From Halocaridina rubra (lineage: Eukaryota > Arthropoda > Malacostraca > Decapoda > Atyidae), in NCBI GenBank assembly GCA_037179515.1, contig JAXCGZ010004372.1, positions 1 through 15,000 of the forward strand: a stretch of 15,000 nucleotides of DNA. Direction: 5' to 3'. Position numbers and translations under genes: made by a program. Shown here one piece after another: positions 1-8,473 of this stretch. Within the stretch, counting starts at the first letter, position 1; each line of letters begins with the position of its first letter. Below the pieces are notes generated by a model. It saw nothing but the letters and a program-made list of their open reading frames with translations. It was not told the DNA's origin and made no database searches.

Positions 1-612
<612 letters not shown>

Positions 613-643
613 TTTTCTTTCAAAAGGCATTCAAATACTTCGA

Positions 644-653
644 TTTTTTTTTT
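644..653 (-). other. Poly(A) tail marking the 3' end of the Jockey-type element
   Basis: Ten T residues on the plus strand read as a poly(A) run on the minus strand, just after the 3' UTR of the minus-strand non-LTR element. This is the expected 3' end of a target-primed, poly(A)-tailed non-LTR retrotransposon. No matching target-site duplication could be found at the other end of the element. Confidence 0.65.
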
Positions 654-836
654 ATGAGTGTGACACCAGGACAGGCAGCTACTGCCCTCATCAACAAAGA
701 CCCAGGCACGAAAAAACACCAAGACAAAGGAAAAGAAAAAGGCTAAGGACAAGGCAGAGATGAGGTAATGTCACGCAAAGAAAATGACAGACAGAAAAAA
801 ACAGTCAAAGTACAGAGGACCCAGAGATATGGAGGA

Positions 837-1350
837 CTAGGCTCTGAGATGACGATAGATCTGCTTTTTGGAGGATGAAAGGTCATAAGAATTAGGAAAG
901 ACAGAAGGAGGAAGAGAGTTCCAGGGTCTGGAGGTAGAAGGGAAGAAGCAGTCGATGCACCACCCAATCCACGAGCTACAAATCTCCACACAGTACCTGT
1001 GAGATGAGGCCGCTTGGCAAGTGTTACGTGGCCTCGGCAATGGGGGAGGGTTGCAACTCGACAATTCATCATAGCAGCGATGGAAGTAGTAGCAATATAA
1101 AAGAGAAAGGGATGATACCTTATGGCGAAGAGAGAGAGAATCCAGATTAAAAGAGAAGGATCATTAATGAGTCTGACTGCCTTAGATTCAACCCTATCAT
1201 GGAGATAAGTATAAGAAGAAGCACCCTAGATGTGTGAATAGTATTCTAAGCAGGGACGGATAAGACGTTTATAAATTTTAAGTAACTGTAAAGAGGAAAA
1301 GTAATGACGAAAACGAAACAAAACCCCCAATTTTTTGGATGAAGATTTAG
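837..1350 (-). pseudogene. C-terminal region of Jockey/CR1-type reverse transcriptase polyprotein, broken
   Basis: The translated minus strand shows blocks typical of the C-terminal domain of arthropod Jockey-group polyproteins. These are an SSKKLGVLFR-like block, then an IRPCLEY-like block, a DRVESKA block, and finally TSRPWNSLPPSVFP followed by SYDLSS and YRHLR just before the terminal stop at 837-839. The region is not translatable in one frame. An in-frame TAG sits at 1226-1228, and the frame changes near 1165, within the block after DPSLL. These lesions, with those in the other half, show a dead copy. It adjoins the LTR insertion at 1351 and should be read together with 3375-5300. Confidence 0.85.
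1346..1350. repeat. Left 5-bp target-site duplication (TTTAG) of the LTR element
   Basis: TTTAG directly abuts the TG of the left LTR and matches the five bases that follow the CA of the right LTR at 3370-3374. A 5-bp duplication is usual for Ty3/Gypsy integrases. Confidence 0.93.
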
Positions 1351-1540
1351 TGTAAAGGTTTGTATTAATAATGAGCGTATATCATGGCTTCCAGTTTATT
1401 GTTGCAAGATGTGTGCCGGTCGGCTCAATCAATATAAACATTAGAAACCAAATAGGTAGAAGTACAATGAAAACAAAAGAGGTGCGATAAAGGGAATAAC
1501 CTTATTATCAATAAAGGATTAGATCACTTATATCATAACA
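1351..1540 (-). repeat. Left LTR (3' LTR of the minus-strand element), 190 bp
   Basis: This starts TGTAAAGG and ends CATAACA on the plus strand, so it has the canonical TG...CA ends in both orientations. By eye it is identical base for base to 3180-3369. On the minus strand it contains an AATAAA at 1400-1395, suitable as the polyadenylation signal of the element transcript. Confidence 0.96.
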
Positions 1541-3162
1541 TTCCTTTCCCCTAGAATTTGCAATATATTTAAAACTTTCTTGAGTCTCTCATCATGCTCA
1601 TCTTTAGTTTCACCACTGACAACTATATCATCCATATATGCAGCAACACCATCAATATTACATAAGATCTGTGAAATAAATCTTTGAAAAATACCAGGAG
1701 AAGAGGACAAGCCAAAGGGCAACCTCTTGTATTTATACATTCCTTTGTGTGTATTAATAACTAAAAACTCTTGACTTTGTTCTTCAACAGGTATTTGCAA
1801 ATATGCATTCTTCAAATCAATCTTAGAAAAAATTTTGCCTTTGCCAACACTGCACAAAAGTTCATCAATCTTAGGCAAGGGGTATTTATCACATTGTATT
1901 TGCTTATTCAAATGCTTAAAATCTGCACATATGCGAATTTCTTTCTTATTCTCTTTTAACACAGGTACAATAGGCGCAGCCCATTCACTATGAGATACAG
2001 ATTCTATAATATTTTCACTTACAAGTTTATCAATGGCCTCTTCAACCATCTCTTTATGGTAAAATGGAACAGTACGTGCTTTTACAAACTTTGGAATAGC
2101 ATCACTCTTTATATGAATTTTAGCTACAATGCTAGAAAAAGGTTTGCTTACATTAACATTATAATCTTCAAACACTTGTTCAACACTTACATTATGAACA
2201 TTGTTAACCTTGGTACTTCCATCTAATCCTGCTAAATAAATACCAACTTGTTTCATTAGATTTTTACCACATAAATTTGTATTCTTTGAACCAACAACAT
2301 AAAAGACTTGTGATACATTATATCCATTATACACAACAGGAGCAACCACTTTTCCCAAAACCTTTATTTTAAAATCATCATAAGCCTGTAAGGGTTTCTT
2401 ACATTGTTCAACTTTCAAATTCAACTTCTCAACCCAATCTTTATTCAAAGTTGAAACAGTAGCACCACTATCAACCTCAAAAGGAACTTGGATCTTATTA
2501 ACAGAAAAATAAAATTGTTCAGCATGAACAGCATAGATTTTATCTCTGACAGTTAACACTTTATCATCCTCATCATCATTATCACTTAATGATACATCTT
2601 GATCATTCACAATCTTTACAGTTTTCCTACTATTAAACTTAGGTTTACTCCTAAAATCTTTCTTGCTTGGTCTATTTGAACCTTTAGCTGTACTATAACC
2701 ACTCTCTCTTTTGGCTTCTTTACAAACCTTCTGTAAATGACCCTTTTTATGACAATTATAACATGATAAATGCTTAAATCTACAATAAAAGCTGTCATGA
2801 GAGGAACCACAATGTTGACAAGATAAACCTACATATTTTCTTCTTACAACCTGAACCTGTGACTGAACCTCATCTTTCTCACTTACAAATGCTTTTTCCA
2901 TGTTCAAAATTCTCTCCAAAATAGCCTGAGAGGTCATTGCTTGGAGATCTATGTTGAGAGCCACTATATTTGAAAAATAAACTTCAGCATCTACAGCCAT
3001 AAATAACTGATCTCTTACTCTACCATCAAATTGGTTGCCAAAATTACAATGCTTTGCTAGAGCCTTTAAATCAGCATACAATTCTTTTACACTCTCATCC
3101 TTCCTTTTTTTTCTTTGCTGGAAGGCTAGCAAACTTCTGTGATAAGAAGGCGTAACAATAAA
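1528..3162 (-). CDS. Truncated Gag-zinc knuckle-protease-RT frame of the LTR element
   Basis: The open frame encodes the C-terminal part of Gag, an aspartic protease and most of a Gypsy-type reverse transcriptase. Numbering from the TTG codon at 3132, there are two zinc knuckles, about residues 105-117 (CX2CX3HX4C) and 124-137 (CX2CX4HX4C). A protease DSG motif follows at 221-223. The RT carries the catalytic Asp in IDLKNAYLQI near 439, LPFGLSSSP at 471 and YMDD at 499-502. No ATG opens the frame: it runs in from the LTR, and the first Met is about 45 residues into the Gag remnant. At the other end the RT stops shortly after YMDD, the frame crosses the polypurine tract, and it ends at a TAA (1530-1528) inside the 3' LTR. 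There are no internal stops, which fits recent insertion. Start and expression are uncertain. Confidence 0.85.
   Translation of the reverse strand, partial: FIVTPSYHRSLLAFQQRKKRKDESVKELYADLKALAKHCNFGNQFDGRVRDQLFMAVDAEVYFSNIVALNIDLQAMTSQAILERILNMEKAFVSEKDEVQSQVQVVRRKYVGLSCQHCGSSHDSFYCRFKHLSCYNCHKKGHLQKVCKEAKRESGYSTAKGSNRPSKKDFRSKPKFNSRKTVKIVNDQDVSLSDNDDEDDKVLTVRDKIYAVHAEQFYFSVNKIQVPFEVDSGATVSTLNKDWVEKLNLKVEQCKKPLQAYDDFKIKVLGKVVAPVVYNGYNVSQVFYVVGSKNTNLCGKNLMKQVGIYLAGLDGSTKVNNVHNVSVEQVFEDYNVNVSKPFSSIVAKIHIKSDAIPKFVKARTVPFYHKEMVEEAIDKLVSENIIESVSHSEWAAPIVPVLKENKKEIRICADFKHLNKQIQCDKYPLPKIDELLCSVGKGKIFSKIDLKNAYLQIPVEEQSQEFLVINTHKGMYKYKRLPFGLSSSPGIFQRFISQILCNIDGVAAYMDDIVVSGETKDEHDERLKKVLNILQILGERNVMI
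1541..1552 (-). promoter_or_regulatory. Polypurine tract of the LTR element
   Basis: On the minus strand AGGGGAAAGGAA directly precedes the TG of the 3' LTR. It is the expected primer for plus-strand DNA synthesis by the element reverse transcriptase. The truncated RT frame reads through it, so the 3' internal deletion must end at or just before this signal. Confidence 0.85.
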
Positions 3163-3166
3163 ATAT

Positions 3167-3177
3167 CCTCGTCGCCA
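3167..3177 (-). promoter_or_regulatory. Primer-binding site matching tRNA-Ser 3' end
   Basis: On the minus strand TGGCGACGAGG starts two bases after the 5' LTR. It is complementary to the CCA end plus acceptor stem of a tRNA-Ser whose 5' end reads GACGAGG, which is typical of tRNA-Ser(GCU). The match covers CCA, the discriminator G and all seven acceptor bases. This assignment rests on recalled tRNA-Ser sequence and is not checked against the host tRNA set. Confidence 0.8.
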
Positions 3178-3179
3178 AA

Positions 3180-3369
3180 TGTAAAGGTTTGTATTAATAA
3201 TGAGCGTATATCATGGCTTCCAGTTTATTGTTGCAAGATGTGTGCCGGTCGGCTCAATCAATATAAACATTAGAAACCAAATAGGTAGAAGTACAATGAA
3301 AACAAAAGAGGTGCGATAAAGGGAATAACCTTATTATCAATAAAGGATTAGATCACTTATATCATAACA
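3180..3369 (-). repeat. Right LTR (5' LTR of the minus-strand element), 190 bp
   Basis: This is an identical copy of 1351-1540. It would hold the promoter of the element in minus-strand orientation. No convincing TATA box was picked out. The minus-strand AATAAA is at 3229-3224. Confidence 0.96.
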
Positions 3370-3374
3370 TTTAG
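3370..3374. repeat. Right 5-bp target-site duplication (TTTAG) of the LTR element
   Basis: TTTAG follows the terminal CA of the right LTR and matches 1346-1350. The bases belong to the coding region of the interrupted Jockey-type element. Confidence 0.93.
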
Positions 3375-5300
3375 AAATTTGGATTATGTGATTCCTCCAA
3401 GGCAAGTTAGCAGCTATATGGATACCTAGTATGTTGATAGAATTAGGAGGGTAAATTTAGTTAGTTTCGAAGACAATAGGGTTATCAGGAGGAGAAGAAG
3501 ATAAAGAGAAAGCCTGAAACTGTGTCTTGGAGGCATTGAATTTAACTAAATTTTGAGTGCCCCACTCAGGTACCCTCTGCAAACAAAGTTGAGTGTAGAA
3601 GAAAGAGTGATACGAGACTGATTACGAGTAGCAGATGAAGGTTGTGAAGAAAAGGCAGAGGAAAAGTTAAGAGTAGAATCATCAGCAAAGGCATGAAGAA
3701 GAGAGGAAGATGGGGATTGTAGAAGATCATTGATGAAGAGAAGGAAAAGAGTAGGTGAAAGAACAGAGCCCTGTGGAACACCACTGGTAACAGAGAAAGG
3801 GCTAGATGTCGCGCCATCAACAACTACAGATATAAAACGGTCAGTAAGAAAACTGGAAATCAGAGAACAGAAAGAAGGGAGAAAGCCATAGACAGGGAGT
3901 TTGGCCAACAGAGCCTTGTGCCATACTCTGTCAAAAGCATTAGAGATATCAAGGGCGACGACAAAGGATTTCCCATAGTTCCTCAGAGAAGATGACCATA
4001 CATGAGTAAGATAGAACAGGAGATCACCAGTGGATCATGCCTTGTGGAAGCCGTACTGGTGATCGGAGATGAGTTAGATTCAAGGCGTTTCAGGAAGTGA
4101 ACATTGAGCAGAGTTTCGAAAACTTTAGCAATAAAGGAGGTTAGGGGAATAGGTTGTTAGTTTGAAGTAATAGAGTCGTCACCCTTCTTAGGAACAGCTT
4201 GAACTACAGCATGCTTCCAAGATGAAGGATAGATACTGGTTGACAGAATGAGGCGAAAAAGGCGGCAAAGCACGGGAGCCAGTTCATCTGCAAACTCCTT
4301 AAGGAACCTTGTAGGGATACCATCGGGACCAGCTGCCTCGTTCGTCTTTAGCAAGCGAAGAACCCTATGAACTTTGCGTGAAGATAGGATAAGGGAGGGC
4401 ATAGGGTTAGAGAGGGGTAAAGACCGAGGAAAAGATGTGCTGGAATCGTTTATAGAAGAGTTGGCAGAAAAATGAGAGCCAAAGAGAGTGGCTCTGTCAG
4501 TGGAAGAGAAAGCTATAGAACCATCAGAACGAATGAGAATGGGAAAGCTCGAATTGCAGAAGTTTTTGGCTGAGGACTAGAAGCATTTGTCAGTGGGAGA
4601 GGAGTTAAGGTCATCAACTTTCCTTCTTAAAAAAGGAAGCCTTAGACCTTCGAATCTGAGCAGTACAGCGATTCCCAGCTACAATAAAAGCAGAGAGAAT
4701 TAAATCAGAAGGAGAGGCTTGGTAAGATCAGTGTGCCCGATTCCTTGCCTGGACAGCCATGGAGCAGGCACAGTCAAACCAAGGTTTAGGGGGAGAAAAA
4801 GTAATTGTAGAAGAGGAGATGTACGCCTCCATTCCCGCGGTCATGATCTCGGCAACTTTTAGAGCTACCTGATCAGGGTTGCAGGACTGAAAGCAGTAGT
4901 CATCCCATGGGAAGTCGAAGAGGAAGTTACACAAATTTTCATGTTGGGTACGCTCAATGTACCAAAGGCGGCGCTGAGTAAGAGGGATAAGGACTCATGG
5001 CACGAGGACAGATATTCAAAGAAAGATACAATCTCGGCGGAGTTTGGAGAACAGTAGCAGAAGCAAAGGAAGATAGTGGTAGTGGAGAGATAGACTTTTA
5101 GCCAGAGAACATGAAAGTTGGGAGATTTAAGGTCCATGAGCCTCGCAGTGGGAGCATTAATGTTGCAGTAGGCACAGACCCCACCTTAGGAACGAAAACG
5201 AGTATACAGATTATAGTGAGAGATTTGAAATGGGTCAGTGGAAGCATGTATAGACAGTTTGGTTTCAGATAGGAAGAGGAGGTTTGGGATGAAAGTGCCC
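3375..5300 (-). pseudogene. Endonuclease-reverse transcriptase polyprotein of the Jockey-type element, broken
   Basis: Minus-strand order: an endonuclease start with LSETK (near 5270), then SPNSAEIV and FFEYLSSCHESL blocks (near 5030-5000). Next comes a linker with FPWDDYCF and PPKPWFDCACS (about 4920-4770). The RT N-terminus has AAGPDGIPTRFLKE (about 4345) and PKKGD (about 4185). Motif A is DISNAFDRVWH (about 3945), motif B is SGVPQGSVLSP (about 3780) and motif C is FADDSTL (about 3690). The endonuclease is internally deleted: its GDFN and SDH parts are absent between the CHESL block and the RRLWYIER block near 4970. Stops and frame changes occur near 5190, 4740, 4155, 4050 and 3546, and a TAA sits at 3459-3457. 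The RT catalytic aspartates survive, but the copy is dead. Confidence 0.85.
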
Positions 5301-5302
5301 AT
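3375..5302 (-). mobile_element. 5' part of a Jockey/CR1-type non-LTR retrotransposon, 5'-truncated
   Basis: This segment continues 644-1350 across the LTR insertion. Read on the minus strand from about 5300, it carries the N-terminal endonuclease region, a linker, and the reverse transcriptase up to the insertion point. Resemblance to the family begins abruptly with an LLFLSETK block close to 5280. The element therefore lacks the first tens of endonuclease residues and any 5' UTR or ORF1, the usual 5' truncation of non-LTR copies. The exact 5' boundary is uncertain by tens of bases. It lies within about 20 bp of the RTE insertion at 5319. Confidence 0.82.
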
Positions 5303-5318
5303 ATGTATGCCTATACTA
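5303..5318. repeat. Left 16-bp target-site duplication of the RTE element
   Basis: ATGTATGCCTATACTA here is repeated exactly at 8458-8473. The pair encloses the RTE-type element and defines its insertion. Duplications of 10 to 20 bp are typical of target-primed reverse transcription. Confidence 0.92.
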
Positions 5319-5630
5319 ACCCAGCCACTGAGGGGGGCAAGCCAACCTCAACTTGGTGCCGGTCCCAAGCCCGGGTAGATGGGGAGTGTTGGCGGCAGGA
5401 AAGGCATCCGGCCATAAAAATTTTGCCCAAACCAAAATATGGCCAGTACAAATAGCGAGAACAATCACCATACTAGGGCTTTCCCCATAGGCGACGCGTT
5501 GGGGCTTCGCCTGACCCCTCCGGAAAGACAGCAAGGGCTACCCAGTCATGGTCGGGCTGGGTTAAATTGACAAGCTCGAGGGAAAGTGTCAGAGGAGGTG
5601 CTGAGGGTGGGCACTCTTAATGTGGGGACG
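5319..5630 (+). other. 5' leader of the RTE element
   Basis: This is the 312 bp between the left target duplication and the first in-frame ATG (5631). It is richer in G and C than its flanks. The endonuclease frame is open upstream of that ATG only back to a TGA at 5568-5570, with a GTG at 5586 but no ATG. Minus-strand open frames here have no family resemblance and look like shadows. In RTE elements the leader carries the internal promoter, but no specific promoter motif was identified. Confidence 0.65.
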
Positions 5631-8418
5631 ATGACCGGGAAGGGAAGAGAATTAGTGGACCTGATGGAGAGGAGGAGAATTGGGGTGCTGTGTGTGCAGG
5701 AGACCAGGTGGAAAGGAAATAAGGCGAGGGAACTGGGTGAGGGTTGCAAATTGTTCTATAGTGGAGAAAATGAGGAAGGGAGGAATGGTGTAGGAATAAT
5801 ACTATCCAAAGACCTGAAGGAAAGCTTACTAGGTGTGAAGGAAAAGAGTGACAGTATTATGAGTTTAAAGCTGGGACTGGAAGAAACGGTAGTCAATGTG
5901 GTATGTGCCTATGCCCCACAAACTGGTTGTACAGCGGAGGTGAAGGATGCATTTGGGAAGGAGATGAACCAGGAGCTTAGAACAATTCCTATAAGGGAGT
6001 GGGTAATTTTGGGAGGAGATCTAAATGGCCACTTGGGAATTGAGAGGGCTGGCATAGCTAGAGTCCATGGGGGCTGGGGGGTGGGCGAGAAAAATGAGGG
6101 GGGAGAGAAAGTAATTGATTTTGCAGTGGCATTTGATCTGGCATCGCTCAACACATTCTTTGAGAAAAAGGAAAACAGATTGATTACATACAGTAGTGGT
6201 GGAAGGGAGAGTCAGATAGATTTATTGTTGTGTAGGAGAGACCATCTGAAGATTAGCAGCTGTATAGTAATAAATGGGTAGAGTGTAGCAGTGCAACATA
6301 GGATAGTAGTAACTGATTGCAGGCTCAGGAAATGTAGAAAAAGTAAGAAGCCGAGGATGGACCCAAAGATAAAGTGGTGGAAATTGAAAGATGCAGAGCT
6401 GAGAGCTATGTTTAAGGAAAGAGTGTTGGAAGCGATAAGGTTGCATGAAGATGTACAAGAATGGTGGACAGAGAATAGTAAGGTGATTTTGAGGGTTGGT
6501 GAGGAGGTACTTGGAAAGTCATCAGGAAGGAAACCACCAAATGATAAAGAGTCATGGTGGTGGAATGAGGAAGTGCAAGAATGGGTGAAGAACAAGAAAG
6601 AAGCTAAGAAAAAGGCAGATTTATCAGGCCTGGAGCAGGATAAAGAAGAGTACAAGCAGGCAAAGAAGGAGGCAAGGAGAGCAGTAGCAAAAGCAGAAGC
6701 AGAGAAATTGAATGAAGTCTATGAGGAGCTGGAAACACCAGAAGGAGAGAAGAAAATATGGCGAATTGCCAAGGCTCGAGATGCTGCATCCAAGGACTTG
6801 ACCCAAGTAAGACAAATAAAGGATAACTATGGAGTAGTTCTGGCAGAAGAGGATGAAACAAAAAGCAGATGGGAAACTTATTTTGAAGGATTACTAAATG
6901 AAGAGAATCCAAGAGCAGTATTTGAAGATGACTTCCAAATGAAGCAGTTACAACAACAGTGACTAGAAGAGAGGTAGAGCGGGCAGTAAGGAAAATGAAA
7001 AACGGAAAGGCAGCAGGACCTGACCAGATGCCAGTGGAGGTATGGAAGAGTCTTGGAGAGGAAGGCATAGACATCTTGTTGGGCTTAATGCAAAAGATCT
7101 TTAGTAGGGAAAAGATGCCAGAGGAATGGAGAGGAAGCTTAATCATCCCAATCTATAAAGGGAAGGGAGACATTCAGGAGTGTGGAAACTATAGAGGTAT
7201 GAAGTTGTTAAGTCATACTATGAAGATATGGGAGAAGATCATGGAGAGGAGACTCAGAGAGGTAACGACAATTGGGGATGAACAGTTTGGCTTCATGCCT
7301 GGATGAGGGACAGTGGATGCCATATATGCCTTGAGACAAATGATGGAAAAGCATCGGGGGAAACAGAAAGGACTGCATATGGTCTTCATTGACCTGGAAA
7401 TGGCATATGATCGAGTACCACGTCAAGAGGTGAGGAGGTGTATTAGAGAAAAGGGAGTCCCCGAGAAATATGTAAGAATCATCCAAGATATGTATGAGAG
7501 GGCAGAGGCAAATGTTAAGAGCAGTGTGGGCTTGACGAAAAGTCCCTCAGTAAATGTTGGTCTGCATCAAGGGTCTGCTTTGAGTCCATATCTATTTGAT
7601 CTGGTCTTGGATGTAGTAACCCAGGGTATTAGAGATCAGTCTCCGTGGTGTATGCTCTTTGCAGATGACATTGTACTGTGTAGCAACCGACGATAGGTAG
7701 TGGAGGAGAAGCTTGAGGAGTGGAGAAGAGTGATGGAGGATAGAGGACTGAAAATCAGCAGGAAGAAGACAGAGTACTTGAGGTTGAGAGATGATGAGGA
7801 TGGGGAGGTCAATTTGCAGGGGAAGGTGTTGAAAAGAGTTGAAAAGTTCAAGTATTTGGAATCAACAGTAGCAGAGGATGGTGATCTAGAGTCAGAAATA
7901 ACCCACCAAATACAAGCGGGATGGAAGAACTGGAAGAAAGTGTCTGGGGTGCTGTGTGACAGGAGAATAGGGATTAAGTTGAGGGGTAAAGTGCATAAGA
8001 CAGTTGTGAGACCTCCGATGATGTATGGAGCAGAGACATGGGCAATAAAGAAGACACAAGAGAAAAAACTGGATGTGGCAGAGATGAGGATGTTGAGATG
8101 GATGTGTGGGGTGAGAAGAAGAGATAAGATCAGAAACGAGGTAATTAGAGGTACCTCAAAAGTTAGAGAAAATCAGATAAGATACAAGAAAGTAGACTAA
8201 GATGGTATGGTCATGTCGTTAGGAGGGATGAACAGTATGTTGGGAGGAGGGTGATGGAAATGGATATACAGTACAGGGTTAGGAGCAGGAGAGGGAGACC
8301 AAAGCGTAGGTGGATGGATTGCAACAATGACGACCTAAGGTCTAAAGGTTTGTTGGGTGATGAGGTATAGGACAGAAACAAATGGAGAAAACTGGCCAGA
8401 AACATCGACCCCACATAA
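5631..8418 (+). pseudogene. RTE endonuclease-reverse transcriptase, disabled by stops and frameshifts
   Basis: The endonuclease (about 5631-6330) shows CVQETRWKG, a YAPQTGC block, GGDLNGH near 6018 and a CRRDHLK block. The linker has SSGRKPPNDKESWWWNEEV near 6520-6570. The RT begins with KMKNGKAAGPDQMPVEVWK near 6995-7045. Then come GNYRGMKLLSHT, motif A FIDLEMAYDRVP near 7386, motif B GLHQGSALSP near 7560 and motif C FADDIVL near 7660. The C-terminal part has KVSGVLCDRR, RPPMMYGAETW and RGRPKRRWMD near 8300. Lesions: TAG at 6279-6281, a frameshift at about 6935-6960, TGA at 7304-7306 in place of a likely Arg codon, TAG at 7694-7696, a frameshift at about 8164-8185, and TAG at 8368-8370. The terminal stop is TAA 8416-8418. 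Blocks on both sides of every lesion still resemble the family, so decay came after insertion. Confidence 0.92.
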
Positions 8419-8434
8419 AAGTGGGAAAAGATGT

Positions 8435-8457
8435 AGACGAAGAAGAAGAGGAAGAAG
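8435..8457 (+). repeat. GAA-rich 3' tail of the RTE element
   Basis: Imperfect GAA repeats follow the terminal stop and run directly into the right target duplication. A short simple-repeat tail instead of poly(A) is a hallmark of the RTE clade. Confidence 0.82.
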
Positions 8458-8473
8458 ATGTATGCCTATACTA
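8458..8473. repeat. Right 16-bp target-site duplication of the RTE element
   Basis: This is an exact copy of 5303-5318, directly after the GAA tail. The sequence beyond it continues the pre-insertion DNA. Confidence 0.92.

Larger units (their letters stand above)
644..1350 (-). mobile_element. 3' part of a Jockey/CR1-type non-LTR retrotransposon, split by an LTR element
   Basis: This is the 3' segment of a minus-strand non-LTR retrotransposon whose 5' segment lies at 3375-5302. Going along the minus strand it holds the C-terminal domain after the reverse transcriptase, a stop at 837-839, a 3' UTR of about 185 bp and a short poly(A) tail. If the LTR element and one copy of its TTTAG target duplication are left out, the two parts meet within one reading frame (an SKSSSKKLG stretch spans the join). 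That shows a single older element interrupted by the later insertion. The family is assigned from protein motifs. A Jockey versus CR1 or L2 placement would need a tree. Confidence 0.88.
1351..3369 (-). mobile_element. Young Ty3/Gypsy LTR retrotransposon deletion derivative, 2,019 bp
   Basis: The element is bounded by two 190-bp direct repeats that begin TG and end CA on the plus strand, and is flanked by TTTAG duplications. Read on the minus strand the order is 5' LTR (3369-3180), a tRNA-Ser primer-binding site (3177-3167), a partial gag-protease-RT frame, a polypurine tract (about 1552-1541) and 3' LTR (1540-1351). The internal part is only 1,639 bp, while autonomous Gypsy elements usually carry 4 to 5 kb. 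Missing are the N-terminal part of Gag, the RT thumb, RNase H and integrase. There is no envelope-like gene. Retained priming signals, identical LTRs and a clean target duplication suggest it moved using enzymes supplied by a full-length relative. The tRNA-Ser primer and zinc-knuckle Gag suggest the Mag-like branch, as an inference. Confidence 0.93.
5319..8457 (+). mobile_element. Near full-length RTE-type non-LTR retrotransposon, 3,139 bp, inactive
   Basis: The element carries a GC-richer 5' leader (5319-5630), one endonuclease-reverse transcriptase frame (about 5631-8418), almost no 3' UTR, and a GAA-rich tail rather than poly(A). It is flanked by perfect 16-bp duplications. RTE-clade elements are about 3 to 3.5 kb, encode a single EN-RT protein and end in short simple repeats, so both length and layout fit a complete copy. 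It lies in opposite orientation to the neighbouring Jockey-type element, the 5' ends facing each other. Four stops and two frameshifts make it inactive. The 16-bp duplication is still perfect, so it is moderately old rather than ancient. Confidence 0.93.

Noticed and set aside
1351..3369. Endogenous retrovirus with envelope
   Set aside because: The internal region holds only partial gag, protease and partial RT. There is no envelope-like frame, and no room for one.
620..5320. Target-site duplication of the Jockey-type element
   Set aside because: The bases left of the poly(A) run (ending CAAATACTTCGA) do not recur near 5290-5320 or at 8474 onward. The 5' boundary is uncertain and a duplication cannot be claimed.
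5316..5534. Minus-strand 72-codon frame in the RTE leader
   Set aside because: It lies antisense to a complete plus-strand RTE element and has no domain resemblance. It is best explained as a shadow of the GC-richer leader.
6604..7146. Minus-strand 180-codon Leu/Ser-rich frame
   Set aside because: It is the antisense of the Lys/Glu-rich RTE linker and RT, and its composition follows from that strand.
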